From: Flavobacteriaceae bacterium UBA5544
GTDB lineage: Bacteria > Bacteroidota > Bacteroidia > Flavobacteriales > Flavobacteriaceae
Length of the DNA: 56,441 nt
Reading direction: 5' to 3'
Assembly: GCA_002426755.1 (NCBI GenBank)
Contig: DINI01000019.1
Span: forward strand, 21,906-78,346
The translations under genes and the position numbers were made by a program. Shown here one piece after another: positions 15,438 to 24,673 of this stretch. Numbering within the stretch: position 1 is the stretch's first letter; every line of letters starts with the position of its first letter. The notes beneath the pieces were generated by a model that worked only from the letters and a program-made list of their open reading frames with translations, did not search any database and was not told the DNA's origin.

Positions 15438-18400
15438 TTAAAAATAGGCCTTCAACTGTATCGTTCCTGTATGGATGGTTTTTGAGGTTTCTGTTTTACG
15501 ACCAAAATAATTCAAGTTCAAATCTAAATATGTGGTCAGTTTCTTTTGAGCAAGTAAACTCCAAGTAAAATTTTTCCCTGGTTGCAATCCTTCCAACATT
15601 TGATACGATACTGGTGTATTGGCATTGCCTTCAAACGTGTTGTCAAAGAAGTTGATTTCACCATTTAAAGCAATTTTTTGGGCATTGTTATAGGTAAAAG
15701 AAACTCCATAGTTGTTTTGAAGCAAAGTCTCCATATTTCCTGTGGTGTTGTCTTTCGAGGTATATTGATAAAATACATCAAAACGAGCATTTTCATTGAA
15801 TAAATAAGAAAGTTTTGGTTGTAATCGCACTTCATCAATGATGTAATTTCTAGTCGCAAAATTTTCGCTCAAGCTTTCATTCTTGTCCAAACTCGATTGT
15901 AAATTAACAAGCCAGCTTGTAGCAAATTTATGGTTGAAATTGATTTGGTGACTCTTCAATTTACTTTCCTGAAAACCGATAGATAACAAAGTTCTGCTAG
16001 TATTTGTCAAAAATGTATAAGATGTCGTGTATCGTTGTTTCCCTCTGTTAAAAAACAAGACATTCCGAACACTTTTGTTCAATGCCAATTGATTGTCATC
16101 ACTATCCGCAAATGGATTCAGGTCAAAACTATTACCTTCCTTTCTGATTTTTCGGTCTACCAAATAGGATGTTTGATTATAAAAATGGGACCAAAATTGT
16201 TTCGATTTGCTCTCACTTACCGACCATTGTTGCGGATTGATTGTAAATGTTTGGCTTAATCTGTTTTGATGAGTCTTGACGAAGATTTGGTTTGGCAACA
16301 AGACTCTCACATATTCGCCTTCATCCTGAAACTGTGCCACTTCAAACTCGTTCAACTCTTGAATACCATTCCCATTGTAATCTATCCAAGTGTAAGCTCC
16401 TTGTCCTGGTTCTACTTGCACATACGTAAAATCTTGCTGTGGAAGACTTCCCGAATTCGTTTCAAAAATCGTATTCCATTGTACAATTTGATTAAATACT
16501 TGTTGATTATAAGTTAATCTTGAATTCAAAGATTTTTCATTTTCTATAGCTTCATCAACTGATTTTAAATTTCGATAATTGACATAAATCCCTAAATCGG
16601 TATTGGTATTTTGTATGATTTTAGACTTGATATAATACGTGTTTGAAGTGCTAACTTTTTCCACTCTATTAAATCTTAAGCTATCATTTATACGATGTTT
16701 ATAACCAACTTCAGCAAATACTTTGGTACTATCTCCAATTCCGGTAAATAGTTCATAGGATTTAAAACGCTGGCTCAATGCCGTTAAGCTATCAGTGATA
16801 ACTTCTCGTTGTTCGTTATCTTCGGTTGCCAATTTGGTTCCAATCCATTGTTTGTCAAAACTATAAGTAACTCTATTAAATGAGCGTAAGAACGTTGAGG
16901 TTGATACATCACTTCGGCTATTCAGAATACTTGAGTTTGTAAATACATTCCATCTATTGAATCGCAAATTTGCCAATGCACTATGACGATTGCCATTAAA
17001 ATTTTCAGAATAATTAAGATGCTCAAATTTGTAGCTGGCAACACCATTATTAGGATGAAGCAATTCCAAACCAGCAGTCAATAAATTCTGGTTTCCCAAA
17101 GGCATGTCCAAGTTCCAATCCCGATTGAATTCGGCATAATACAACCGCTGAATGGTTTTAAAGTTTTGTTGAATGACGTCTGCATCTAGAATTGCTAATA
17201 AATTCCAAAGACTATCTGTTTTGATAATATTTTGTTTCACTCGAAGTTTTCCAGCAAATCCATCGTTATTGGAATCATCCAAATTTGAAAATAGATTCAA
17301 ATCATTTTTACTTCCAGCGGCTTCAAAATAAATATCGGTTCGTTCGGTGGGTTTGTATGTTCCATTAACAACTGCCAGTTGTAACTTTGTTGGAGCAATC
17401 AATTGAACAATGGCTGCATAATTCCCCTGTGGTACACCAGCAATGGGCGAAACATATTCGTAAATATTATTGATAGCGTTACTATTGACTAGCACATAGT
17501 CGCCCTGATTGTTGCCAACCAAACGGAATTTTACACTGAACAATTCATCCTCTGGATCTGTAGAAAACACAAAGGCTTCCACGCCATCAATCAGCTCTTT
17601 TTTATATAAAATACGGTTTTCGCTATAGGCTTCTGGAACTCCAGAAGGCGCGACCATTAAAGATTGATCATCGCCGGCATCTGCTAAAATCTGTACTTGC
17701 TCTGGCGATAAATTTTGCTGCAATGGTTGATTTTTAGAATCCACTTCGGAATAAACTGATACACCAAGCTTCAATTTTTCCGTTTCATAACTGCTTCCGC
17801 CATAGACCGTAAATCGTGAAAAATTACGTTCGCTAAATTGATAATCAACAGTGATTCGCATTTCGGAGGTAATTGGAAAAGTGGAATTAAAAATGATTTC
17901 ACCTGCGTTATAATCGATTATGTAATCTTCGCTCTCACCTCGTTTGATTGGCAAACCATTGACGTACACCGTTTCAGTTCCAGAGACAATGAGTACAAAC
18001 AATTCATTATTAGGGCCTCGTAACTTATAAGGTCCTTGATTTCCTTCTTGCGCCAAAAACTGACTTGTGGTAAACTGACCTCTTACCAGTGCTCCTGCAG
18101 CAAATATATTGGTTTTAGATTCCTCTTTATCAAAATTAACATTGACCAAAAGTCCTTGCACACGCTTACTAAAACGCCCGAAATACGTATTCTCGTTTAC
18201 CAAATCAATGTCTCCCGCTCTAATATTCCATTGGTCACTGAACAACTCTATAAACACTTGATCAAACTCATCCAACCTTTGAGAATAACCACTTTCTTGT
18301 AACGGAATGTTGGCATCTTGTATGGACGCTCTGAGCGACACCTTATCGCTCAACTTTCCCGAAATCTGTAAATCGAGTTCGCTGTTCAATACCGAATTTT

Positions 18401-18848
18401 GATTGTTTCCAATCGTAACACCACGTGAGATACTTCCTGAAGTTGTCAATCCATCAAAAGGTGTGAAGTTTTGGGCTAAGGTTGATTGTGACAACTTGTA
18501 CAATCGTTGCATGTTATCGGTATTTTCTACAATGATTTTGTCATCCAATTGAAAATACTTTCGTGTGATAAAATCTGGATAGCGCAAATACTCGATAGTA
18601 ACAGAATCTGTCTCTAAAGGTTTTTTAAAGGTCAAAATAGCTTTGGAAAAATCGATGCTATAAAATGAACTGTCAATTACACTATTCTGTTTTGTCTTAA
18701 GAACAAATTTACTGGAATTGATACTCACCGTATCCACTCGGATCGTGTCCCTAACCGCTACTTTCTTCGTTCTATAATTCGATGATGTTTCCTGTGCAAT
18801 GGCACAAAAACTCATTAAAAAAATAAGAATAGAGACAGTAATTTTCAT
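15438..18848 (-). CDS. Large predicted outer-membrane beta-barrel protein, unknown function
   Basis: This 1136-residue protein has a signal peptide ending in CAIAQ and no plug or TonB box. Most of the sequence alternates as in outer-membrane strands (KVSLRASIQDANIPL, KLGVSVYSEVD, NLNYFGRKTETSK) and it ends in an aromatic residue (KAYF) like barrel C-termini. Residues around 195-330 contain a repeated motif of the kind GDIDLVNENTYFGRFSKRVQG. An EF-hand-like DYNGNGIQELNEFE segment lies near residue 815. The style recalls SprA of the type 9 secretion system, but it is half the length and I do not claim homology. It stands alone between terminators. Confidence 0.7.
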   Translation of the reverse strand: MKITVSILIFLMSFCAIAQETSSNYRTKKVAVRDTIRVDTVSINSSKFVLKTKQNSVIDSSFYSIDFSKAILTFKKPLETDSVTIEYLRYPDFITRKYFQLDDKIIVENTDNMQRLYKLSQSTLAQNFTPFDGLTTSGSISRGVTIGNNQNSVLNSELDLQISGKLSDKVSLRASIQDANIPLQESGYSQRLDEFDQVFIELFSDQWNIRAGDIDLVNENTYFGRFSKRVQGLLVNVNFDKEESKTNIFAAGALVRGQFTTSQFLAQEGNQGPYKLRGPNNELFVLIVSGTETVYVNGLPIKRGESEDYIIDYNAGEIIFNSTFPITSEMRITVDYQFSERNFSRFTVYGGSSYETEKLKLGVSVYSEVDSKNQPLQQNLSPEQVQILADAGDDQSLMVAPSGVPEAYSENRILYKKELIDGVEAFVFSTDPEDELFSVKFRLVGNNQGDYVLVNSNAINNIYEYVSPIAGVPQGNYAAIVQLIAPTKLQLAVVNGTYKPTERTDIYFEAAGSKNDLNLFSNLDDSNNDGFAGKLRVKQNIIKTDSLWNLLAILDADVIQQNFKTIQRLYYAEFNRDWNLDMPLGNQNLLTAGLELLHPNNGVASYKFEHLNYSENFNGNRHSALANLRFNRWNVFTNSSILNSRSDVSTSTFLRSFNRVTYSFDKQWIGTKLATEDNEQREVITDSLTALSQRFKSYELFTGIGDSTKVFAEVGYKHRINDSLRFNRVEKVSTSNTYYIKSKIIQNTNTDLGIYVNYRNLKSVDEAIENEKSLNSRLTYNQQVFNQIVQWNTIFETNSGSLPQQDFTYVQVEPGQGAYTWIDYNGNGIQELNEFEVAQFQDEGEYVRVLLPNQIFVKTHQNRLSQTFTINPQQWSVSESKSKQFWSHFYNQTSYLVDRKIRKEGNSFDLNPFADSDDNQLALNKSVRNVLFFNRGKQRYTTSYTFLTNTSRTLLSIGFQESKLKSHQINFNHKFATSWLVNLQSSLDKNESLSENFATRNYIIDEVRLQPKLSYLFNENARFDVFYQYTSKDNTTGNMETLLQNNYGVSFTYNNAQKIALNGEINFFDNTFEGNANTPVSYQMLEGLQPGKNFTWSLLAQKKLTTYLDLNLNYFGRKTETSKTIHTGTIQLKAYF

Positions 18849-18959
18849 CTAGTATATAAACTGCTAATGGCAAAAAATATTTTATAGTTAAAATGCCTTA
18901 AAAACTATCGCATAAAAGTACAGTATTATTTAATTTAGCTGAAATTCTAAAAGTATATC

Positions 18960-19724
18960 ATGAAAATCATCTCGTACAACGTCAACGGTATTAGAGCAGC
19001 ACTTAATAAAGGTTTTTTGGATTGGTTGAAAAGCGTCAATGCAGATGTGGTTTGTTTGCAAGAAATAAAAGCAATGGAAGACCAATTGGATGTCACTATT
19101 TTTGAAGAAGCAGGTTATACATACCATTACTGGTTCAGCGCGCAAAAAAAAGGATACAGCGGTGTGGCCATTTTGAGCAAAATAAAACCAAACCATGTGG
19201 AATATGGGACAGGCATTGCGTCGATGGATTTTGAAGGACGTAACCTTCGTGCGGATTTTGACGGAGTCTCTGTGATGAGTCTTTATTTACCTTCAGGAAC
19301 CAACGATGCCCGACTGCAACACAAGTTTGACTATATGGATATGTTTCAGGTTTATATAAATGAGCTTAAAAAAGACATCCCAAATCTAATTATTTGTGGT
19401 GATTACAACATCTGCCATGAAGAAATAGACATCCACAATCCTAAAGGTTTATCGAATGTTTCAGGATTTTTGCCTGTAGAAAGAACATGGATAGGAGCAT
19501 TTATCAATAACGGATTTATAGATTCCTTTAGACATTTTAATAAAGAACCTGATAATTACACTTGGTGGAGTTACAGAGCCAATTCAAGAAATAATAACAA
19601 GGGATGGCGTTTGGATTATGGTATGGTAAGCAAACCTTTACAAGAAAAATTAAAACGCAGCGTTATTCTATCGGATGCTGTGCATAGCGACCATTGCCCT
19701 ATTTTGATTGAAATTGAGGATTAG
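18960..19724 (+). CDS. xth: Exodeoxyribonuclease III (AP endonuclease)
   Basis: The 254-residue EEP-fold nuclease has N7 (SYNVNG), E35 (LQEIKA), the GDYN motif and the C-terminal SDHCPI with the catalytic His. It cuts DNA 5' of abasic sites and removes 3' blocking groups in base-excision repair. Length matches E. coli Xth. The start ATG is 111 bases from the divergent barrel gene. Confidence 0.95.
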   Translation: MKIISYNVNGIRAALNKGFLDWLKSVNADVVCLQEIKAMEDQLDVTIFEEAGYTYHYWFSAQKKGYSGVAILSKIKPNHVEYGTGIASMDFEGRNLRADFDGVSVMSLYLPSGTNDARLQHKFDYMDMFQVYINELKKDIPNLIICGDYNICHEEIDIHNPKGLSNVSGFLPVERTWIGAFINNGFIDSFRHFNKEPDNYTWWSYRANSRNNNKGWRLDYGMVSKPLQEKLKRSVILSDAVHSDHCPILIEIED

Positions 19725-19732
19725 CCTCGTTT

Positions 19733-19762
19733 CGCAGTCGCAGTCGCAGTCGCAGTCGCAGT
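19733..19762. repeat. Five perfect copies of the hexamer CGCAGT
   Basis: The hexamer tract lies nine bases after the xth stop and has exactly five uninterrupted copies. The same hexamer on the other strand ends the array at 119-205, next to arfB. Nothing else is recognised in the 122-base gap before the OmpA gene. Confidence 0.9.
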
Positions 19763-19846
19763 AAAAGATAAAAATTCGTGTATTGATGCGACATTCAATA
19801 CACACTTTTAACAACAAAAAAATCAACAACCTAACAACAAAAAAGC

Positions 19847-20803
19847 ATGATTAAAAAATTGTCATTAATAGCATTAACACTAGTATTAACCACCTCATGT
19901 GTTTCAAAAAAACTTTATACAGATTTAGAGAGCAGATATGCAACTTTGAAAAAAGAAAACAGAACGTTATCCGATGAGAAATCAGCATTGTCCAAATCTC
20001 TGGCAACTGCTCAAAACGAATTGGCTACACTTCAAAAAAATTATGATGCCGCGATTGCCAAACGCGACCAATTCCAAAAAGACTATGATGCAACTAAAAC
20101 TAGTCTTGACAATCTACAGAAATCTTATGATGCTTTAGAGCAAAACAGTTCATCTGCTATTGCCGATAATGCCAAAAAGAATCGTGAACTGTTAGCACAG
20201 TTAGAAGCCAAAGAACAAGCTTTAGCTGCTGAAAATGCCAGACTTGAAAAACTGAAAAAAGATATGGATGCTCGTTCGCAACGTATTGCTGAATTGGAAA
20301 ATATCATTTCTTCCAAAGATGCAGCAATGACTAAATTGAAGAATGCCATCTCAAAAGCACTGACCAATTTTGAAGGTAAAGGTTTGACGGTTGAACAACG
20401 AGATGGCAAAGTGTATGTGTCCATGGAAAACAAATTGTTGTTTGAGTCTGGAAGCTGGGCAGTCGGAAAAAATGGTAAGGAAGCTGTAAAACAGTTAGGA
20501 AGCGTCCTTGCGGTCAATCCAGATATTGCAGTACTTATTGAAGGACATACAGATAACGTTCCTTATACAGGAACCGGGCAATTGTCCGGGAATTGGGATT
20601 TATCCACCAAGCGCGCAACTGCAATTGTAGAGATTTTAAGAGAAAATGCCTCTATCAACCCTGAAAATTTAACTGCTGCCGGACGAGGAGAATATGCCCC
20701 AATTGCAACAAATGAGACTGCAGAAGGCAAAGCAAAAAATAGACGTATTGAAGTTATCTTGACACCTAAATTGGATGAGATTTCAAAATTACTGAACGAT
20801 TAA
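19847..20803 (+). CDS. OmpA-family peptidoglycan-binding lipoprotein
   Basis: This 318-residue protein has a lipoprotein signal ending in TTSC with the lipid Cys near residue 18. A long coiled coil of heptads follows (about 20-170, many LEKLK/ATLQKN units), then a C-terminal OmpA domain with IEGHTDNVPYTG, RATAIVEIL and GRGEYAPIATNET...NRRIEV. OmpA domains hold peptidoglycan non-covalently, so this probably tethers the outer membrane to the wall. A terminator follows at once, so it is probably transcribed alone. Confidence 0.92.
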   Translation: MIKKLSLIALTLVLTTSCVSKKLYTDLESRYATLKKENRTLSDEKSALSKSLATAQNELATLQKNYDAAIAKRDQFQKDYDATKTSLDNLQKSYDALEQNSSSAIADNAKKNRELLAQLEAKEQALAAENARLEKLKKDMDARSQRIAELENIISSKDAAMTKLKNAISKALTNFEGKGLTVEQRDGKVYVSMENKLLFESGSWAVGKNGKEAVKQLGSVLAVNPDIAVLIEGHTDNVPYTGTGQLSGNWDLSTKRATAIVEILRENASINPENLTAAGRGEYAPIATNETAEGKAKNRRIEVILTPKLDEISKLLND

Positions 20804-20827
20804 CATAACCAATCTTAACACAGTTTT

Positions 20828-20863
20828 AAACCTTTCAGATCTTATAAGCCTGAAAGGTTTTTT
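20828..20863 (+). terminator. Intrinsic terminator after the OmpA gene
   Basis: AAACCTTTCAG (20828-20838) and CTGAAAGGTTT (20850-20860) form a perfect 11-bp stem followed by T residues. Confidence 0.9.
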
Positions 20864-20892
20864 ATCTTTATCCAATCTCTTAAAATAAAAAT

Positions 20893-21927
20893 TTGAAATA
20901 CACTACACTTCCACACACCGATATAAAAGTCAGCAAATTATGTTTAGGCACCATGACTTGGGGAAATCAAAACACCCAAGAAGAAGGTTTTGAGCAAATG
21001 GATTATGCACTAGATCAAGGGATCAATTTTTTTGATACAGCAGAATTGTACCCCGTTCCTGCCCAAGAAAGAACGTATGCAGAAACCGAACGCATTATAG
21101 GCAATTGGTTCGAGAAAACCGGGAATAGAGACCAGGTGGTTTTAGCCTCAAAAATTGCAGGAACAGGTGATTATACGGCTCACATCCGAACCAATGGATT
21201 TAGTCCGGATGCCTTAAAAGATGCAGTGAATCAGAGCTTAAAACGCCTGAAAACGGATTATATCGATCTGTATCAATTACATTGGCCAGAACGATCAACG
21301 AACACTTTTGGGACAAGAGATTACAAACATAAGGAAGAAAAATGGCAAGATAATTTTAATCAAATCTTATTGACTTTGGATGAAATCATCAAATCAGGAA
21401 AAGTTAGACAAATAGGAATTTCCAATGAAAAAGCTTGGGGAACGATGCGCTATTTGGAAGAATCGAAAGTCCATCATTTACCTAGAATGATAACTATCCA
21501 AAATGCTTATTCTTTACTAAATAGAGTGTTTGAAGGAGATATGGCCGAAATAGCTATTAGGGAAAACATAGGACTATTGGCTTATTCCCCCATGGCATTT
21601 GGAGTATTGTCTGGTAAATACATCAAAGGCGTTGCATCAGAAAATGCTCGATTAAAGCTGTTCCCAAGGTTTTCACGATATAGTTCGGTACAATCAACAG
21701 AAGCTGCAAACCGTTACTTAAAAATTGCTGAAGACCATCAATTGAAACCTTCTCAAATGGCTTTGGCATTTGTCACATCGCGCCCATTTATAACAAGTAA
21801 TATTATTGGAGCGACAACCATGCATCAACTAAAAGAAAATATCGATAGTATCCATGTGAGTTTAAGCGAAGAAGTTTTAAATCTCATTGAAAAAGTACAC
21901 GGCGAAATTCCAAATCCTGCACCTTAA
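20893..21927 (+). CDS. Aldo/keto reductase, Tas-like
   Basis: This 344-residue NADPH-dependent oxidoreductase closely resembles E. coli Tas in length and motifs: LCLGTMTWG, INFFDTAELYPVP with the catalytic Asp/Tyr, LYQLHWPERSTN, GISNE and IIGATTMHQLKENI. The start is TTG at 20893, required because family proteins begin at this point (KYTTLPHTDIKVS) and no ATG lies nearby. The physiological substrate is unknown. A terminator precedes and follows it. Confidence 0.9.
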   Translation: MKYTTLPHTDIKVSKLCLGTMTWGNQNTQEEGFEQMDYALDQGINFFDTAELYPVPAQERTYAETERIIGNWFEKTGNRDQVVLASKIAGTGDYTAHIRTNGFSPDALKDAVNQSLKRLKTDYIDLYQLHWPERSTNTFGTRDYKHKEEKWQDNFNQILLTLDEIIKSGKVRQIGISNEKAWGTMRYLEESKVHHLPRMITIQNAYSLLNRVFEGDMAEIAIRENIGLLAYSPMAFGVLSGKYIKGVASENARLKLFPRFSRYSSVQSTEAANRYLKIAEDHQLKPSQMALAFVTSRPFITSNIIGATTMHQLKENIDSIHVSLSEEVLNLIEKVHGEIPNPAP

Positions 21928-21944
21928 AGTTAATATATGAGTAT

Positions 21945-21979
21945 AAAAAAACCTCCTAAACTATTTTAGGAGGTTTTTA
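21945..21979. terminator. Bidirectional terminator between the reductase and exbD
   Basis: ACCTCCTAAA pairs with TTTAGGAGGT around CTAT, with A and T runs on the two sides. It can stop transcription in both directions. Confidence 0.92.
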
Positions 21980-21996
21980 TATTTTGAACAATAAAA

Positions 21997-22479
21997 TTAA
22001 TTTTGGTTATTGGAAATATCGCCTTTTTTAGTGGTGTAATTTATCTTTAAGGCGTTTTCCTTTCTCAATTCTTGCTTAATGTCTCCAACAATTCCCATGT
22101 TGGCATCTTTGTCAACTTTAAGAGCAGTTGTCAAATAATCTCTCAACTCTTCTCTTTTAGAAGCTCGTTCAGCTCTAATGAAAGCAGGTATTTCACTTAC
22201 ATCAGCAAATTTGTCATTCAACTGAATACGAGATTCCTTTCCATATTGACTTTGAAATCTTTCGCTTGGTTGCCCAACGTAGATATACATAATCAAATCT
22301 TTTTTATCAAGTTTCTCAACTTGGTCTGCACTTGGCAAAACATTTTTGATTTTTAATGTGTTATCACGCATTACGGTAGCCACCATAAAAAAGAATAGGA
22401 GCATAAAGACAATATCAGGCAAAGATGCTGTAGATATTGCAGGTAGGTCACCCGATTTCTTTTTATTAAACTTGCCCAT
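21997..22479 (-). CDS. exbD: ExbD/TolR-type biopolymer transport protein (second copy)
   Basis: This 160-residue protein has one N-terminal transmembrane helix (SLPDIVFMLLFFFMVAT) carrying the conserved proton-path Asp, and a periplasmic domain. It is the last gene of the leftward ExbB-X-ExbD-ExbD set. With ExbB it uses the proton gradient to energise TonB or a related protein. The periplasmic part is divergent and charged (VEKLDKKDLIMYIYVG). The start is 23 bases after the first exbD. Confidence 0.9.
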   Translation of the reverse strand: MGKFNKKKSGDLPAISTASLPDIVFMLLFFFMVATVMRDNTLKIKNVLPSADQVEKLDKKDLIMYIYVGQPSERFQSQYGKESRIQLNDKFADVSEIPAFIRAERASKREELRDYLTTALKVDKDANMGIVGDIKQELRKENALKINYTTKKGDISNNQN

Positions 22480-22502
22480 ATAGTTTTAGTTTTTCTAAAT
22501 TA

Positions 22503-23108
22503 TTATTGTACTTCAGATAATTTTTGAGGATACTCAATCTTAATCTTTTCGATTTTCTCTTTTAGATTTTCTTTGTTTCCTCTATAATTAACGTCATCAT
22601 AGTCCTTCTCCATTTCGGCTAAGGTTTTTCCATAAAGCTCTTCAGCTCTTCTATCCCTTAAGATATTATATGCCGCCACCAATTCATTTTGAACAGAGAT
22701 GTACATAGAATATTTGGTTTCTCTATCATTTTTTAAGGAAATTATAGCTTTATTAGGGTGATCTGACGAGTTAGGGTCTCTTTTCCCTTTGCAGTAATCG
22801 CATTTATTACCATTCTCATCAGTTCCACCACCATTATCCAAAAACTCTAGAGCCGCTTTACGCAAATCTTTTAGATCCATCAGCTGTTCTTCAACCAATA
22901 ACTGATTTTTACCGTTGATAGAAACCGTAAAAATGTTCTTTTCCTTAATGATAGGCGGTTCTACATTCTCATCATCCATCGGTGGTAACTTTCTATTGAG
23001 ACCTGAATCAGTCGCAATGGTTGTGGTTACCAAAAAGAAAATAAGAAGCAAGAAGGCGATGTCTGCCATTGAGCCCGCATTAACTTCTGGTGCTGCTCTT
23101 TTTGCCAT
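22503..23108 (-). CDS. exbD: ExbD/TolR-type protein with Cys-containing insertion (first copy)
   Basis: This 201-residue protein has MADIAFLLLIFFLVTTT near the N-terminus with the conserved Asp in the membrane helix, and a longer periplasmic domain than the second copy. An insertion near residue 100 contains KCDYCKGKRDP, a CxxC pair that could form a disulfide or bind metal. It starts one base after the stop of the small membrane protein. Two different ExbDs per ExbB is a common Bacteroidota arrangement, probably allowing heteromeric complexes. Confidence 0.9.
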   Translation of the reverse strand: MAKRAAPEVNAGSMADIAFLLLIFFLVTTTIATDSGLNRKLPPMDDENVEPPIIKEKNIFTVSINGKNQLLVEEQLMDLKDLRKAALEFLDNGGGTDENGNKCDYCKGKRDPNSSDHPNKAIISLKNDRETKYSMYISVQNELVAAYNILRDRRAEELYGKTLAEMEKDYDDVNYRGNKENLKEKIEKIKIEYPQKLSEVQ

Positions 23109-23109
23109 A

Positions 23110-23556
23110 TTATGTTGTCATTTTTTTAACTCCGGCCCAAACCATTGATGCTGCCGCAGCTATAATTAAGATGTAAAAAGCCACTAGACCCGCACCAACT
23201 AAATGTGATTCATTAGCGGTTGCTGGAGCTCCATTATACATGAATTTCCCAGCATCCGATCCGCTTGATAATGCATAAGCAATCACTAAAACTGCGACGA
23301 ATGCACCTACTCCTATTAACGTATTTTTGAGAGAACCAGTATCTGTAAAGAGATTTTTTAACACAAAAAACAATACAAATAACAGCGTAATTCCAAATAT
23401 TACGTAAGTTACCCAAGCCATTGGATCTACAATTGCAGTATCTCCATTTAATGCAGCCGCCTTAATAGGCTCATCACCCTTTGCAATGATGCGCACCAAG
23501 AAAACGATGCCCAACAAGCTTAAGATTGCTGCTACTATTTTTAAGATTTTATACAT
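23110..23556 (-). CDS. Four-helix membrane protein of the ExbB-ExbD operon
   Basis: This 148-residue protein has four predicted membrane helices (about 4-24, 48-67, 76-95 and 121-144) and no known domain. It is tightly placed between exbB and the first exbD with gaps of 9 and 1 bases. Position suggests an accessory part of the proton channel, but no motif proves it. Confidence 0.75.
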   Translation of the reverse strand: MYKILKIVAAILSLLGIVFLVRIIAKGDEPIKAAALNGDTAIVDPMAWVTYVIFGITLLFVLFFVLKNLFTDTGSLKNTLIGVGAFVAVLVIAYALSSGSDAGKFMYNGAPATANESHLVGAGLVAFYILIIAAAASMVWAGVKKMTT

Positions 23557-23565
23557 AATTCTTTA

Positions 23566-24342
23566 TTATTTTTTTCTTCTAATCAAAATATCCATCAACG
23601 TAATTGATGCGTCTTCCATGTCATTTACAATACTATCAATTTTTGCAATGATGTAATTGTAAAATATTTGAAGAATAATTGCAACAATAAGACCGAATAC
23701 TGTTGTTAAAAGTGCTACTTTAATACCTCCAGCAACAAGGGATGGTTGCATATCTCCAGCAGCTTCAATTTTATCGAACGCTTGAATCATACCTATTACC
23801 GTACCCATGAACCCTAACATTGGTGCCAATGCGATGAACAATGAAATCCAAGATACATTTTTCTCCAATTGTCCCATTTGAACACCTCCATAAGCTACGA
23901 CAGCTTTTTCTACAGCATCGATGCCTTCGTCAGTTCTATCCAAACCTTGGTAGAAAATAGAAGCAACAGGTCCTTTCGTGTTTCTGCAAACTTCTTTAGC
24001 AGCTTCAACACCGCCAGAATTTAATGCGTCTTCAACATCTTGAGTTAATTTTTTGGTATTTGTAGTAGATAAGTTTAAAAAGATAATTCTCTCAATTGCA
24101 ATTGCCAATCCAAGAATTAAACATAAAAGTACAATACCCATGAAGCCAGGTCCACCTTCAATAAAACGCTTTTTCAACTCTTGATGAAAACCTAACTCTT
24201 CAGCCGGTGCCGCAGTAGTTTCATCATCTTGAGTTAGAGTTGCAACTGTCGTCGTTGCCGTTGTGTTTGCAAATGTAGTTGCACTAACATTTCCGAAAGC
24301 CATGATACCTGTTATGGCAAGGATAGAAAATAGTCTTTTCAT
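23566..24342 (-). CDS. exbB: ExbB/TolQ/MotA-type proton channel protein
   Basis: This 258-residue protein has a signal-like N-terminus (MKRLFSILAITGIMAFGNVSA), a Thr-rich linker, then three helices with the family signatures LGFMGTVIGMIQAFD and ALLTTVFGLIVAI. It forms the pentameric channel around ExbD. It is the first gene of the operon. A TATCTTTA-type box on the minus strand at 24375-24382 is a possible promoter. Confidence 0.93.
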   Translation of the reverse strand: MKRLFSILAITGIMAFGNVSATTFANTTATTTVATLTQDDETTAAPAEELGFHQELKKRFIEGGPGFMGIVLLCLILGLAIAIERIIFLNLSTTNTKKLTQDVEDALNSGGVEAAKEVCRNTKGPVASIFYQGLDRTDEGIDAVEKAVVAYGGVQMGQLEKNVSWISLFIALAPMLGFMGTVIGMIQAFDKIEAAGDMQPSLVAGGIKVALLTTVFGLIVAIILQIFYNYIIAKIDSIVNDMEDASITLMDILIRRKK

Positions 24343-24518
24343 TGTTCTGATCTTAATTTTATTAGTTAAAGTGTTAAAGATATAAAAAAATTATAATTAA
24401 AAAATAAATTAACGCTAGAGAATACGGTATTTCACATTTCGTTAACGACCCAAATCATTGGTAATCCCAAAAATAGAGACTTTAATTTGATATACCTTAT
24501 AATCGCTTAAAATATTTG

Positions 24519-24606
24519 CAGAGAGGAAGGGATTCGAACCCTCGATACCCTTTTGGGGTATACACACTTTCCAGGCGTGCGCCTTCGACCGCTCGGCCAC
24601 CTCTCT
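24519..24606 (-). tRNA. tRNA-Ser (GGA)
   Basis: Read on the minus strand, the acceptor arm AGAGAGG (24606-24600) pairs with CCTCTCT (24526-24520), with discriminator G at 24519. The anticodon loop is CTGGAAA, giving GGA. A long variable arm (TATACCCC...GGGTATC) and the GGTTCGAATCC T-loop mark a class II serine tRNA. The CCA end is not encoded. Confidence 0.97.
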
Positions 24607-24673
24607 ATTTTTTTAAATTTGAATGCCAAATAACGAAAAAACTTTCAGCGCAAAAAAATTTTAGGCGTTAATT

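Noticed and set aside
19784..19855. Short open frame before the OmpA gene
   Set aside because: About 23 codons, overlaps the OmpA start, Asn/Lys-rich with no coding character.
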